From positions 190,520 through 254,519 of the forward strand of contig JAGOQM010000005.1 of assembly GCA_017991555.1 (NCBI GenBank): 64,000 bases of DNA, in the 5' to 3' direction. This stretch comes from Neisseriaceae bacterium. Lineage in GTDB: Bacteria; Pseudomonadota; Gammaproteobacteria; Burkholderiales; Neisseriaceae. Within the stretch, counting starts at the first letter, position 1, and each line of letters starts with the position of its first letter. The notes beneath the pieces are model-generated. The model searched no databases. It was not told the origin of the DNA and saw only the letters and a program-made list of their open reading frames with translations. Below, in pieces: positions 25,012 through 34,677 of this stretch. The position numbers were made by a program, and so were the translations under genes.

Positions 25012-26432
25012 TGTTCATTCCTTGAAGAAGCGTGTTCGCTGTTAAAACCACCGCCAAAGGCAGTATTAAGAGAATTCCAAGCCAGTTTTTGCGTGGCCAA
25101 ACTGTCGATGTAGGCGCTTTGCTGGGCGAGGCTCACCGACTGTTTTTGTAACCAAGTCAGTTTGTTTTCTAACCCTGCCTGAGTGCGTGCCTGATAGGCT
25201 TTGCTGAGCTTGTCGCTGCTGATCCACGCTAGTTGCGCTTCGGCCACTTCGCTTTGGCCATGCTGCCAGTCAGACAAAGCATCGGCGGCCTCTTTGAGCG
25301 CATTCAGGACGGACTGGTTGTATTCACTAATGGCCACGTCGTACTCGGCGCGTTTGCCCGCCAGGTTGGCGCGTAGGGCACCGCTGTGGAAAATGGGCAG
25401 GGACACGGCCGGCATCACGGTGAAAATGTGGGACGCAGAGTCAAATAGGTCGCCGGTACTGATGGCGTTGTAGCCGGCTAGGCCAGTGAGCTGAACGTTA
25501 GGATAAAACTCTGCTTTGGCCGAGCGCACGCGCTCTGAGGCGGCCTCTAGGAGGGCTCGCTGGGCGGCGATGTCCGGGCGTTTGCCTAAGAGGTCGGCGC
25601 GTAAAGACTGGGTATTGACCGGAATCACCGGGTTCAATGGGCTCGGGTTGAACTGATTCAGGGCCTGAGCCGATTGCCCGCTTAGGGCCGCGAGGGCGTG
25701 GCGGGTACGGTCGGCTGCGGCTCTGAGCGTGTGCTGTTGGAGCTGGAGCTGATGCACGTTGATTTGATTGTCGTGGAGGGCGGTGCCGGCCTCAATACCC
25801 ACGTTGACACGGGCTTGTAGCAGCTTTTGGATGTCGTTTAAGACGTTAATGCGTTCATCCGCTACCGCTATTTGCGCATTGAGCCGTTGCCACTGCGTGT
25901 ATTGGCTAATGAGGTTTTGCACCAACAGCAAGCGGGCTTGCGCCACTTCAAACTGGGCGGCTTGGAGGGTGCCTAACGCGGCGGCGACCTGGGCACGGTG
26001 CTTGCCCCAAAAATCGAACGCCCAAGCGGCGTTAATGCTGACGGTGTAGTTGTTTAGTGTGCTGCCAGCCATAGGGGTGGCACTGTTTTCAGAATAACGC
26101 TGACGATTGCCGCTGGCGTTTAGGTCAACCTGGGGGCCTAGGTTACTGCGGCTGGCGCCGACTTGGGCTTCGGCCAGGCTGAGTCGGCTTTGGGCGATGG
26201 CCAAAGACGGCGATTGCTGAATGGCCTGATCAATCAGCTGATTGAGTTGGGCGTCGCCTAGGTTTTGCCACCAGGCTTCGTGTAAGGGGGCGGTTTCGCC
26301 CGCGGGCAGTTGCAGCGCCGTTGGGTTTAGGGGGCGCATTGAGGTGGCTTCTGGCCCCATGCTGGCGCAGCCGGTTAAGGCCAAGGCCAGCATGAGGCTA
26401 CTGGTTTTAACTGACCATGATGTTGGTTTCAT
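25008..26432 (-). CDS. Outer-membrane efflux lipoprotein, NodT/OprM family
   Basis: TolC-like trimeric outer-membrane channel of 474 residues. It has a lipoprotein signal peptide ending in the lipobox LTGC (Cys22), followed by the conserved PxALQLP-type start and two OEP repeats: the first with LIDQAIQQSPSLAIAQSRL, the second with LLGKRPDIAAQRALLEAASERVRSAKAEFYPNVQLTG. The protein completes a dedicated tripartite pump with EmrA and EmrB. E. coli emrAB lacks such a gene and uses TolC. It lies 33 bases after the MarR-type gene and overlaps emrA by 4 bases. Confidence 0.92.
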   Translation of the reverse strand: MKPTSWSVKTSSLMLALALTGCASMGPEATSMRPLNPTALQLPAGETAPLHEAWWQNLGDAQLNQLIDQAIQQSPSLAIAQSRLSLAEAQVGASRSNLGPQVDLNASGNRQRYSENSATPMAGSTLNNYTVSINAAWAFDFWGKHRAQVAAALGTLQAAQFEVAQARLLLVQNLISQYTQWQRLNAQIAVADERINVLNDIQKLLQARVNVGIEAGTALHDNQINVHQLQLQQHTLRAAADRTRHALAALSGQSAQALNQFNPSPLNPVIPVNTQSLRADLLGKRPDIAAQRALLEAASERVRSAKAEFYPNVQLTGLAGYNAISTGDLFDSASHIFTVMPAVSLPIFHSGALRANLAGKRAEYDVAISEYNQSVLNALKEAADALSDWQHGQSEVAEAQLAWISSDKLSKAYQARTQAGLENKLTWLQKQSVSLAQQSAYIDSLATQKLAWNSLNTAFGGGFNSEHASSRNEQ

Positions 26433-26465
26433 TAAGGTAAACTCCGAATAGGGGGATGAGCCTGC

Positions 26466-26960
26466 TTAGCCGCCTAGGCGAGCCAGCAATTTACGCATTA
26501 AGCCTTCAAACAGAACCATTTCTTCTGGTTCGAAATCAGCCCACAGGGCGGCGAACTGTTTTTGTAAGGCGGGAATGACCGTGTTGATGAGCGCATGGCC
26601 TTCTGGGGTCAAAGTCAAAATCACTTTACGGCGGTCTTGGTCACACCAGGTACGGGCCACCCAGCCCTGCTTCACCAGCTCGTCCGCGACGCGGGTGGCG
26701 CTGGTGCGCGACGCGTCCAAGATCTCGCTGAGGTCGGAGGGGGATTGCACGTGTTCTTCGTGGGCATAGAGGGCCAACAAAGAGAGCCAGGTGGCTTCGT
26801 AGAGGCCAAACGGCTTGAGGTGCTCATTGAAATAAGTCGTCAGCCTAGGGGTAATGTGATGAAACAGCCGCGCCACGACCACCCGCTTCTTATTGGTGGA
26901 GGGGTGCGTTTCGGCAATTTTGTCGATGGTGTCTTCAACGTAGTTAAAAGATTTATTCAT
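26466..26960 (-). CDS. MarR-family repressor, EmrR/MprA-like
   Basis: 164-residue winged-helix regulator, first gene of the efflux operon. The DNA-binding region shows SPSDLSEILDASRTSATRVADELVKQGWVARTWCDQDRRKVILTLTPEGHAL (about 74-125), with the Asp-Arg-Arg wing of MarR proteins. Compared with E. coli EmrR, SRTxATRxADELxxxGW is conserved. The expected role is to repress its own operon until a lipophilic drug or salicylate-like compound binds. A candidate operator lies upstream at 27102-27118. Confidence 0.9.
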   Translation of the reverse strand: MNKSFNYVEDTIDKIAETHPSTNKKRVVVARLFHHITPRLTTYFNEHLKPFGLYEATWLSLLALYAHEEHVQSPSDLSEILDASRTSATRVADELVKQGWVARTWCDQDRRKVILTLTPEGHALINTVIPALQKQFAALWADFEPEEMVLFEGLMRKLLARLGG

Positions 26961-27101
26961 TTTCAGCGATGATAATCACAGGGGTGACTATTTTAGGAGT
27001 GAGCAGTGTAAAAAGCAAGTCTTTTTGCCAACGTCAAAACCCTGCTGTCGATAAGGATTTTAACATCATGGGCTTGCGGCGCGGTTTATGTCGATCAATT
27101 A

Positions 27102-27118
27102 ATGATAGTTGTTATCAT
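27102..27118. promoter_or_regulatory. Candidate MarR-type operator
   Basis: atgatagttgttatcat: six-base arms around a five-base centre, 142 bases upstream of the MarR-type start. Size and AT content fit a MarR site, but the distance is long and there is only one copy. Confidence 0.35.
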
Positions 27119-27342
27119 CTGTTTCGGCATGTGGGCATTTTGCAGGGCTTTAAGGGGGTTGGCAACCACCCAAATGTGAGCAAATCAGGCTTTTTTTGTG
27201 AATTGATTAGTGGCTATCACGGTGTTTTAAGGCTTACGTTTAAAAAATGAATGCGAGTGAATGCTTGAAATTATGTGAGTAAACATTCGCAATGTGGCCG
27301 AGCGCGTGGCATGGGGGGTACTTGGGGGGCAGTAATGACCAT

Positions 27343-27368
27343 AAAAAAACCCGCCAAGGGCGGGTTTT
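27343..27368 (-). terminator. Intrinsic terminator of lysS
   Basis: Minus strand: aaaacccgcc/ggcgggtttt (27368-27359 with 27355-27346), loop ctt, T-run to 27343. Confidence 0.93.
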
Positions 27369-27388
27369 GGGTAAGGCCAAGCGGTGGC

Positions 27389-28891
27389 TTATTCTGGACG
27401 CATTTGTGGGAACAAGATTACGTCGCGAATGCTGGCGCTGTTGGTCAGCAACATCACCAAGCGGTCTAGGCCAATGCCACAGCCGCCGGTAGGGGGCAGG
27501 CCGTATTCCATGGCGCGAATGTAGTCGGCATCATAGTGCATGGCTTCGTCGTCGCCGGCGTCTTTTTGGGCCATTTGGGCTTGGAAGCGTGCGGCTTGGT
27601 CTTCAGGGTCGTTTAATTCAGAGTAACCGTTGGCCAGTTCGCGGCCCACCATGAAGAGCTCAAAGCGTTCGGTCACGCCTTCTTGGGTGTCTGAGGCACG
27701 GGCCAAAGGCGACACTTCAATCGGGTAGTCAATGATGAACGTAGGATGCCATAGCTGGCCTTCGGTGGTTTCATCAAACAATTCTAGCTGAAGGCTGCCT
27801 AAGCCAGGGCTAGGGGGCAGTTTGCCGCCCAAGCGTTTGATTTCGTTTTTTACCCAAGCTTCGTCGTTTAGCTGCTCTAGGGTGTACTGAGGATTGTATT
27901 TTTGAATCGCTTGCACAATGGTGAGGCGATCAAACGGCTTGGCCAAATCCACTTCTTTATCACCGTACATCACCACGTCGGTACCACACACCGCATGGGC
28001 CGCGGCGCGAATCACGTCTTCGGTCATCTGCATCATGCGCTCATAGGTGCTGTACGCTTCGTAGAATTCCATCATGGTGAACTCAGGGTTGTGGCGGGTG
28101 CTCATGCCTTCGTTACGGAAGCTGCGGTTGATTTCAAACACGCGCTCCAGGCCGCCGATCACCAAGCGTTTTAGGTACAGCTCAGGGGCAATGCGCAAGT
28201 ATAAAGGCATGTCCAAGGCATTATGGTGGGTCACGAATGGCTTGGCGGTAGCGCCACCGGGAATGGTGTGCATCATTGGGGTTTCGACTTCAAGATACTG
28301 CTCATTCACCATGAAGTTACGAATGGTTTGAATGACTTTACTGCGTTTGATGAAGGTGTCGCGGGTGTCTGCGCTCATGATCAAGTCGACATAGCGCTGA
28401 CGGTATTTTTGTTCTTGGTCGGCCAGGCCGTGGTGTTTGTCTGGCAGTGGGCGCAAAGATTTGGTCAATAGGTGCAGTTCGCTCACGCGCACCGACAGTT
28501 CGCCTTTATTGGTTTTAAACAGTTCGCCCTTGGCCGCCACGATGTCGCCTAGGTCCCAGTGTTTAAAGTCAGCGTGTAGGGCTTCGCCTACGCCTTGATC
28601 GTTGATGTACAGCTGAATTTGGCCGCTGACGTCTTGGATGGTGGCGAAGCTGGCTTTACCCATGCCCCGTTGCAGCATCATGCGGCCAGCCACAGCGACT
28701 TCAACGTGCTGCTCGGCCAGCGCTTCTTTATCTAAGTCACCATATTTGGCTTGGGCGTCGCCCGCAAAAGTGTCGCGCTTAAAATCGTTAGGGAATGCGC
28801 TGCGCTCTTTGCGAATGTTGGTTAGCTTCTCACGGCGTAACGCCATGATTTGGTTTTCATCTAATAGGGGTTGTTGCGTGCCTTCGCTCAT
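27389..28891 (-). CDS. lysS: Lysyl-tRNA synthetase, class II
   Basis: Charges tRNA-Lys. 500 residues from ATG 28891 (AGGAA upstream); the frame is open to 28951, but the residues before MSEGTQQP do not look like LysRS. The N-terminal OB-fold anticodon domain (about 60-165) has [21 protein letters not shown]. The catalytic core has motif 2 ([29 protein letters not shown]) and motif 3 ([14 protein letters not shown]) near the C-terminus. The length is close to the E. coli enzymes. It is expressed as a single gene: a terminator follows, and a terminator of tex precedes it. Confidence 0.96.
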   Translation of the reverse strand: MSEGTQQPLLDENQIMALRREKLTNIRKERSAFPNDFKRDTFAGDAQAKYGDLDKEALAEQHVEVAVAGRMMLQRGMGKASFATIQDVSGQIQLYINDQGVGEALHADFKHWDLGDIVAAKGELFKTNKGELSVRVSELHLLTKSLRPLPDKHHGLADQEQKYRQRYVDLIMSADTRDTFIKRSKVIQTIRNFMVNEQYLEVETPMMHTIPGGATAKPFVTHHNALDMPLYLRIAPELYLKRLVIGGLERVFEINRSFRNEGMSTRHNPEFTMMEFYEAYSTYERMMQMTEDVIRAAAHAVCGTDVVMYGDKEVDLAKPFDRLTIVQAIQKYNPQYTLEQLNDEAWVKNEIKRLGGKLPPSPGLGSLQLELFDETTEGQLWHPTFIIDYPIEVSPLARASDTQEGVTERFELFMVGRELANGYSELNDPEDQAARFQAQMAQKDAGDDEAMHYDADYIRAMEYGLPPTGGCGIGLDRLVMLLTNSASIRDVILFPQMRPE

Positions 28892-29116
28892 GGTGGTTCC
28901 TGATCCTAGTGTCGAAGATTGCGTGACGCAGCCTGGGCGTCGGTGAATCAAGCGTAAGATGATTACAGCAATCTTGCGGGAAAAAAGAATCTATTCTAGA
29001 GCAGATTGCAAACATTTTCATCTTTTCGCTTTAAATTTTCTGTAAAGGGGAAAGCAGGCGCGCAAAATAGACGGTTTTTAGGACGATTCAGCGTTCATTG
29101 GTGGGTTGCGAAACCT

Positions 29117-29158
29117 AAAAAGCCCCTTTAAACGCGATGCTTAGGCGTTTAAAGGGGC
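29117..29158 (-). terminator. Intrinsic terminator of tex
   Basis: Fourteen-pair perfect stem (gcccctttaaacgc 29122-29135, gcgtttaaaggggc 29145-29158), nine-base loop, five T on the minus strand. Confidence 0.93.
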
Positions 29159-29172
29159 CGTTGGGGTAGGGC

Positions 29173-31467
29173 TTATTTTTTCAGTTTGGCAAAGGCTTCG
29201 GCCAAGGCGGTGGCAGGCGCGGCGCTTTGTCCACCGCGGCGCTCGGCAGGCTGACGGCGTGAGGTCGGCGCAGCGGTGCGTTGGTCACGCTGCTTGGGCT
29301 CGTCGTCCAAGCGCATGGTGAGGGCGATGCGCTTACGCGGCACGTCCACCTCTAAAACCTTCACCTTCACCACGTCGCCGGCTTTGACCACTTCACGCGG
29401 GTCGGCCACATAGCGGTTGGTCAGCATCGAAATGTGTACCAGACCGTCCTGATGCACGCCAATGTCCACAAAGGCGCCAAAGTTGGCCACGTTGCTGATC
29501 ACGCCTTCTAACAGCATGCCAGGGCTTAAATCCTTGATGTCCTCAATGCCTTCTGAAAACGAGGCCGTTTTAAACTCACCGCGCGGGTCGCGCCCTGGTT
29601 TTTCAAGCTCTTTCAGAATGTCCATAATGGTCGGTAGGCCAAATTGGTCAGTGGTGTACTCGGTCGGCTTAATGCGCTTAATGGCTTCGGCATTACCCAT
29701 CGCGTCGGCCACGGCTAGGCTGTGGTCGGCCAGCATTTTGGCCACCAAAGGATACGCTTCCGGATGCACGCTGGAGGCATCTAAGGGTTCGCTCGACTGC
29801 GCCAAGCGCAAGAAGCCGGCGGCCTGTTCGAAGGTTTTGGCGCCCAAACGCGGCACTTTTAATAATTGCTTACGGTTTTTAAAGGCGCCGTGCTCATTGC
29901 GAAAATCCACAATGTTTTGGGCCAGAGTGGCGTTGAGGCCAGAAATTTTGGTTAAGAGCGAGGCCGAGGCCATGTTTAAATCCACCCCTACCGCGTTCAC
30001 GCAGTCTTCCACCACAGCGTCGAGGCTTTTGGCCAGCTGGCCTTGGTTGACGTCGTGCTGATACTGGCCCACACCGATGGATTTAGGGTCGATTTTAACC
30101 AGTTCGGCCAAGGGGTCTTGCAGGCGGCGGGCAATGGAAACGGCGCCGCGAATCGACACGTCTAGATCGGGAAATTCTTTTGCCGCCAGCTCGGAGGCTG
30201 AATACACCGAGGCCCCGGCTTCGCTGACCACGATTTTGTGCAGCTGGGCATTCTTTAAGCCCTTAATCAATTCGCCGGCCAGCCTGTCGGTTTCGCGGCT
30301 GGCGGTGCCGTTGCCAATGGCGATCAGGGTAATCTGGTGTTTGGCCACCAGCTTGGCCAAGGTGGCTAAGCTGCCTTGCCAGTCGTTGCGCGGCTGATGC
30401 GGGTAAATGGTGTCAAAGTCGAGCAGCTTGCCGGTTTGGTCGACCACGGCCACCTTTACGCCGGTACGAATGCCAGGGTCAAGGCCCAAGGTCACGTGGT
30501 TGCCCGCGGGCGCGGCCAAGAGTAAGTCGTGTAGGTTTTTGGCGAACACGCTGATGGCCTCGGCGTCGGCCGATTCTTTCACACGGTTAAAAGCCTCTAA
30601 CTCTAGCGACAGAAAAATCTTGGCGCGCCAGGTCAGGCGCACGGTGTCTAACAGCCATTTGTCGGCAGGGCGGTTCTTGGCCTGAATGTCAAAGTGGGCG
30701 GCGATGCGCTCTTCAAACTCACTGGCTTGGGTAATGGGCGTGTCTTCTGGCTGATAGGCCAGGCCAGCATGCAAAATGCCTTCGTTACGGCCGCGTAAAA
30801 TGGCCAGCGCACGGTGCGATGGGATGGTGTTGATGGGCTCTTGGTGGGCAAAGTAGTCGGCGAATTTTTCACCCGCCGCTTCTTGGCCGGGGACCACCTT
30901 GGCGCTGACCACGCCAACCTGCCACAGGCGTTCACGCAGTACCCCAATCAGGGTGGCGTCTTCGGCAAAGGTTTCCATCAGGATGGCGCGGGCGCCGTCC
31001 AGCACGGCCTTGGCGTCGACATAGTTAAGCTCAGGATTTAAATAGGCCGCCGCTTCGGTTTCTGGGTCGAGGCTGGGGTTGGCCAATAAGGCTTCGGCCA
31101 GTGGCGCAATGCCGGCTTCGCGGGCCATTTGGGCCTTGGTGCGGCGCTTGGGCTTATACGGTAGGTAAAGGTCTTCGAGGCGGGTTTTGTTGTCGGCGCT
31201 GTGAATGTCGGCCAACAGCGCGTCGGTCATTTTGTCTTGCTCGGTGATGCTTTTGATGATGGCCGCGCGCCGGTCTTCCAACTCGCGTAAGTACACCAGA
31301 CGTTCGTCTAGGGTACGTAATTGGGTGTCGTCTAAGCCGCCGGTGACTTCTTTACGGTAGCGGGCAATAAAGGGCACGGTGGCGCCCTCGTCCAGCAGGG
31401 TCACTGCCGCGTTGATTTGAGCGGTTTTTACCGCCAGCTCTTGGGCCAAACGTTCAATAATGGTCAT
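29173..31467 (-). CDS. tex: Tex-family RNA-binding transcription accessory protein
   Basis: Conserved cytoplasmic protein implicated in transcription and virulence-gene expression; binds RNA. 764 residues from ATG 31467 (a GTG at 31473 is also possible). Order: N-terminal helical region with [21 protein letters not shown] (about 31-51), YqgF/RNase H-like domain beginning [21 protein letters not shown], helix-hairpin-helix repeats, and a C-terminal S1 domain (about 650-720) with [27 protein letters not shown] basic Arg/Gln/Ala-rich tail follows. Length and domain order match E. coli YhgF and Bordetella Tex. Confidence 0.95.
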   Translation of the reverse strand: MTIIERLAQELAVKTAQINAAVTLLDEGATVPFIARYRKEVTGGLDDTQLRTLDERLVYLRELEDRRAAIIKSITEQDKMTDALLADIHSADNKTRLEDLYLPYKPKRRTKAQMAREAGIAPLAEALLANPSLDPETEAAAYLNPELNYVDAKAVLDGARAILMETFAEDATLIGVLRERLWQVGVVSAKVVPGQEAAGEKFADYFAHQEPINTIPSHRALAILRGRNEGILHAGLAYQPEDTPITQASEFEERIAAHFDIQAKNRPADKWLLDTVRLTWRAKIFLSLELEAFNRVKESADAEAISVFAKNLHDLLLAAPAGNHVTLGLDPGIRTGVKVAVVDQTGKLLDFDTIYPHQPRNDWQGSLATLAKLVAKHQITLIAIGNGTASRETDRLAGELIKGLKNAQLHKIVVSEAGASVYSASELAAKEFPDLDVSIRGAVSIARRLQDPLAELVKIDPKSIGVGQYQHDVNQGQLAKSLDAVVEDCVNAVGVDLNMASASLLTKISGLNATLAQNIVDFRNEHGAFKNRKQLLKVPRLGAKTFEQAAGFLRLAQSSEPLDASSVHPEAYPLVAKMLADHSLAVADAMGNAEAIKRIKPTEYTTDQFGLPTIMDILKELEKPGRDPRGEFKTASFSEGIEDIKDLSPGMLLEGVISNVANFGAFVDIGVHQDGLVHISMLTNRYVADPREVVKAGDVVKVKVLEVDVPRKRIALTMRLDDEPKQRDQRTAAPTSRRQPAERRGGQSAAPATALAEAFAKLKK

Positions 31468-31542
31468 GGGCACTCGAATGTTGTGGGAAGGACGAAAGAA
31501 CAGAGGATAACGTTATTTGGGTAAAGTTGACAAATAGTGGCC

Positions 31543-31572
31543 AAAAAAAACAGCGATGCCTAAGCATCGCTG
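31543..31572 (-). terminator. Intrinsic terminator after the lipoprotein gene
   Basis: Nine-pair stem (cagcgatgc 31551-31559, gcatcgctg 31564-31572), loop ctaa on the plus strand, eight T on the minus strand. It lies only 5 bases after the stop. Confidence 0.92.
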
Positions 31573-31576
31573 GGGG

Positions 31577-31984
31577 TTAGCGGCGGTGACGATAGTAGGG
31601 ATAAGATCGCCACATCATCATGCGCTGTTCGTACAGCAGATCACGCTGGCGCTCACGCATTTCGGCGGCTTCGAGTGCCTGCTGTTGCCGATAGGTTTGC
31701 AAGGCCAGCTTGTAACAGGCTTGAAACACGGGGTCGTCGACGCGGTCCTGATACTGTCGATCAAACGCCTTTTGCTCGGCTTCGGAGCCAAAGGTTTTGA
31801 CCTCAGGTTGGCGCTGCATTAAATCAGCGGCCACCGGATCACACTGGCGGGCCAAAGACACCTGCAGCTGCCGTAGCGATTCCGCGTAGCGTGCCTGCCG
31901 TGCTGCCTGCTGTTCTGGGGTTAAGGCCAGGCAGCCACTGAGGGTGGCGGCCAGCGTTAAGGCGACTAGGGATTGTTTTAACAT
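31577..31984 (-). CDS. Small putative lipoprotein of unknown function
   Basis: 135 residues from ATG 31984, preceded by AAAGGGG; the frame continues open to 32137, but only the shorter form starts with a proper signal peptide (MLKQSLVALTLAATLSGC) with lipobox LSGC, Cys18. The mature part is highly charged and rich in Gln, Arg and Glu. It contains two further cysteines (in ARQCDPVAADL and FQACYKLA), a probably helical stretch (about 95-125), and the unusual basic/aromatic end YPYYRHRR. No family is recognised. It lies 55 bases after the M23 peptidase gene on the same strand and may be co-transcribed with it, which would place it in the cell envelope. Confidence 0.75.
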   Translation of the reverse strand: MLKQSLVALTLAATLSGCLALTPEQQAARQARYAESLRQLQVSLARQCDPVAADLMQRQPEVKTFGSEAEQKAFDRQYQDRVDDPVFQACYKLALQTYRQQQALEAAEMRERQRDLLYEQRMMMWRSYPYYRHRR

Positions 31985-32039
31985 ACGGTTGCCCCTTTCT
32001 GAGTCATCAAGCGTGTCCAGACAGTGTCCGCCTATGGGC

Positions 32040-33350
32040 TTAGTCGGCCTTGGCGAACATCCGCACGTTGAGGTGACGTACGGCAGCCAGCTGTGGTTCA
32101 ACCTGCTGTATGCCGTCTTTAAATTTGGCAAGTTCACGCTGGTTTAGGTTACGCGTGGGCAAGGCAATGCTGGAAGGATCAACGGCCTGGCCGTTAATGC
32201 GGGCTTCGTAGTGGAGGTGTGGCCCAGTAGAGCGGCCAGTGTTGCCGACGTAGCCAATCACGGTGCCGGCCTGAATGGTTTGGCCAAGGGCGACCTTACC
32301 AAAACCGTTCATGTGGGCGTATAGGGTTTCGACGCCACCAGGGTGAGTGATCACAATGGTGTTGCCGTAGCCGCCTTGCACGCCTTTAAAGGTGATTTTG
32401 CCCGTGGCCGGTGCCTTAATTTCGGTGCCGGTGGTGGCCGCGTAGTCAATGCCGTTATGTTTTTTAACGGTCTTTAAAATAGGGTGGTTGCGAATACCAA
32501 ACGGTGAGCTCACGCGGGCATTGCTGACCGGCTGCACGTCAAAGCCTTTTTTCAAGGTTTGGCCGTTTTTGCTGTAGTAAGCACCGGTGTTGTCGCCGTG
32601 GTCAAAGTGATAGGCGCTATAAAGCTTATTGTTCTTGGTGATTTCTACCGCCAAAATGTTGCCTGAGGCCACGGCTAGGCCGCGATGGTAGAGGGTTTCG
32701 TACACCAGGTTGATCTTGTCCCCGCGGCCCAGGCTGGCGAGGGCAAACTGGTCGCTGAAGACTTCATTTAAGGCGGCGCTGATGTCGCCAGGCACGCCCG
32801 ATTTTAACAGGTCGCGCTGGGCTGAGTGGCTAATGGTGATGCTGCGCACGGTGGACACCGGCTGGGCATTAATGGCGTCGGAGCTGGTGCGCCATTCGCC
32901 GTTTTCTTTTTCAATCGCCACCAGGGTTTTGTCACCGTTGTCATCGTCCAGCAAGAGCTGAATGGCCAACAGTTCGCCGGTGCCGCCAAACTGCACGCTC
33001 ACGCTTTTGCCTTCGGTTAGGTGCAGTAGGTCGCTGCTTAAGTCACTGTTGCGGATAAACGATTGCACTTCAGCTTTAGAAGCGCCCAGACGCGCCAATA
33101 GGCCACGCAGGGTGTCGCCCGATTGGATGAGTTCTTCTTGCCAATAGGTGTTGCTGGTTTCGATTGCCGGCTGGGGCAAATCGGGCAGCACCAGTTGGTC
33201 AATCACCTTATGCACCGGCGGTAAAGGCACTTCTTGCGTGCTGAGGCCGATGGCTGAGGCGGTGACGATGCCGAAAAAGGGGAGGGTAAAGGCCAACACT
33301 TTAAGTTTGGTTTTACTGCTCGGCTCTTTAAAACGATTTATTCTAAACAT
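32040..33350 (-). CDS. M23-family murein peptidase with LysM/OapA-like N-terminal region
   Basis: Predicted periplasmic zinc endopeptidase acting on peptidoglycan cross-links, similar to the meningococcal protein NMB0315 and E. coli MepM. 436 residues from ATG 33350; a TTG at 33380 would add ten residues, and no clear ribosome-binding site decides. A membrane anchor lies at about 17-38 (VLAFTLPFFGIVTASAIGL). A central domain begins QEELIQSGDTLRGLLARLGAS. The C-terminal M23 domain has SSPFGIRNHP, zinc-binding HNGIDYAA (His-x3-Asp), YGNTIVITH, YAHM and HLHYE (His-x-His). All expected metal ligands are present, so it should be active. Confidence 0.92.
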   Translation of the reverse strand: MFRINRFKEPSSKTKLKVLAFTLPFFGIVTASAIGLSTQEVPLPPVHKVIDQLVLPDLPQPAIETSNTYWQEELIQSGDTLRGLLARLGASKAEVQSFIRNSDLSSDLLHLTEGKSVSVQFGGTGELLAIQLLLDDDNGDKTLVAIEKENGEWRTSSDAINAQPVSTVRSITISHSAQRDLLKSGVPGDISAALNEVFSDQFALASLGRGDKINLVYETLYHRGLAVASGNILAVEITKNNKLYSAYHFDHGDNTGAYYSKNGQTLKKGFDVQPVSNARVSSPFGIRNHPILKTVKKHNGIDYAATTGTEIKAPATGKITFKGVQGGYGNTIVITHPGGVETLYAHMNGFGKVALGQTIQAGTVIGYVGNTGRSTGPHLHYEARINGQAVDPSSIALPTRNLNQRELAKFKDGIQQVEPQLAAVRHLNVRMFAKAD

Positions 33351-33681
33351 GTGCGTAAGGATAATGATTAATTTATTCAATGAATGTCAGTCCGCTATTT
33401 TAACAATAGGTTCCCCTTTTGGCGATAAAAAACGTTATTTTTCATGAATTAAAGTGCGGTCATGGCGGTTTAATACGTTTTTTAGCAAAGGCAAACGGTG
33501 ATCATGGCGGGGCTGAGCGGGTTAAAGGTGATTAATGGGGGCAGGTGGCAAAATAACAACGGGGCAGCCTAAAAAAAACAGGGTCTTAGCCAAAATGAGG
33601 TTTCTGGTTGGTGGTTGGCGGCGAGACGGTCGAATGGTGTAAAATGATTTTTTGGGTTAAGACGTAGGCTAAAGGTTTTTT
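33351..33681. other. Divergent promoter region
   Basis: 331 bases between the M23 peptidase (minus) and the gene at 33682 (plus). A candidate plus-strand promoter is TGGCGG (33616-33621) with an extended -10 TGxTAAAAT-like element ending at 33645 (spacer about 18). Nothing else stands out. Confidence 0.4.
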
Positions 33682-34677
33682 ATGCAATTAACACTACTGG
33701 TGCCCGGCTTATGCTGGGGCCAAGACGATGGCCCAGAGGCCCTTTTGGGTGGCGTGGCGTTGCCCGCCTTGGCGCGCATCTGGCGCTTTGGTCGGCATGA
33801 GGCCGAAGCCTTTAGCTTGAGCCAGCTGTATCACCGCTTTTTGCCCCTGCAAAATTGGGCCAGCCACTATGCCCAGATCGACGCCGAGTACGACCATTAT
33901 TGGCTAAGCCCGGTTCATCTGCGCGTAAACCGTGACTACATCACCCTGGCCGATGGCGCCGTACACGGCATTAATTCAGACGAGGCGGCGCAGCTGTGTG
34001 CGGGTTTGAATGCGTTCTTGAGTGAGGAAGGCTGGCAGCTTAGCCCAGTCCATCCCGACTTATGGCATGTGCGCGTGCCCAAAGGCCTAGACCTAACCTT
34101 GGTTGATCTGGCGGACGTGGTCGGGCAAGACGTCGACACGCACCAACCGCAGGGCGCCGATGTGATGCATATTCAGCGGATCCAAACCGAAATTCAAATG
34201 TGGTTATACCAGCACCCGCTGAATGCCGAGCGCGAAGCCAAAGGGCACCTCAGCATTAACGGCGTGTGGTTATGGTCTATGCCCCAGCAAGGTGGCGCAG
34301 CCGCCGCCGATGTGGCCTACTTTGTGCCGCCCCAGCAGCAGTGGCAAATGGCGCTGGCCGTTCACGATGCCCCCTACGACTTTGCCGCCTGGCAGGCACA
34401 GCGACAGGAAGAGGGCGTGATGGAAATGAAGGCCTGCGTGCTCTTAGAAGACGCATTAGGGGCCATGCAGTACGACGATGCTTGGGGCTATCAGCAAAGT
34501 CTGATCGACCTCGAGGCGCGCTTTTTCGCGCCGGCCTTAGCGGCCTTAAAAGCGGGCCAGCTAAGCCAGCTACGATTGGTGGCCCACGGCCCCCACGGTG
34601 GCCAAGTGAGCATCGGCAGCAAAGCGCACTGGGCTTTTTGGCGTCAACAGCAATCCTTTACAGGCAGAGTACTTTGA
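33682..34677 (+). CDS. Conserved hypothetical protein encoded upstream of recJ
   Basis: 331 residues, function unknown. I recall similar proteins (COG4255-like, sometimes labelled phosphoglycerate-mutase-related) next to recJ in other betaproteobacteria. Visible features: N-terminal MQLTLLVPGLCWGQDDG; a tryptophan-rich middle part (about 115-210) with LNAFLSEEGWQLSPVHPDLWHVRVP, EIQMWLYQHPLNAEREAKGHLSINGVWLWS; and a C-terminal acidic ALMA-like stretch. There is no signal peptide and no membrane segment. The EIQMWLYQHPLN.RE...INGVWLWGxG type core resembles the ApgM-like alkaline-phosphatase superfamily, but metal ligands are not evident. The stop overlaps the TTG start of recJ, so the two are translationally coupled. 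Confidence 0.75.
   Translation: MQLTLLVPGLCWGQDDGPEALLGGVALPALARIWRFGRHEAEAFSLSQLYHRFLPLQNWASHYAQIDAEYDHYWLSPVHLRVNRDYITLADGAVHGINSDEAAQLCAGLNAFLSEEGWQLSPVHPDLWHVRVPKGLDLTLVDLADVVGQDVDTHQPQGADVMHIQRIQTEIQMWLYQHPLNAEREAKGHLSINGVWLWSMPQQGGAAAADVAYFVPPQQQWQMALAVHDAPYDFAAWQAQRQEEGVMEMKACVLLEDALGAMQYDDAWGYQQSLIDLEARFFAPALAALKAGQLSQLRLVAHGPHGGQVSIGSKAHWAFWRQQQSFTGRVL

Larger units (their letters stand above)
26961..27388. other. Intergenic region between the MarR-type gene and lysS
   Basis: 428 bases holding the upstream region of the emr operon (minus strand) and, at its right end, the lysS terminator. Apart from the dyad at 27102-27118 I see no further gene; the open frame at 26969-27250 resembles nothing. 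Confidence 0.5.

Noticed and set aside
27001..27250. Small gene between the MarR-type gene and lysS (open frame 26969-27250)
   Set aside because: The translation resembles no protein family, and the region is AT-rich promoter-like sequence.
34266..34673. N-terminal extension of recJ
   Set aside because: The open frame upstream of 34674 lies wholly within the preceding coding sequence, and its translation is Arg/Ala-rich and unlike RecJ.
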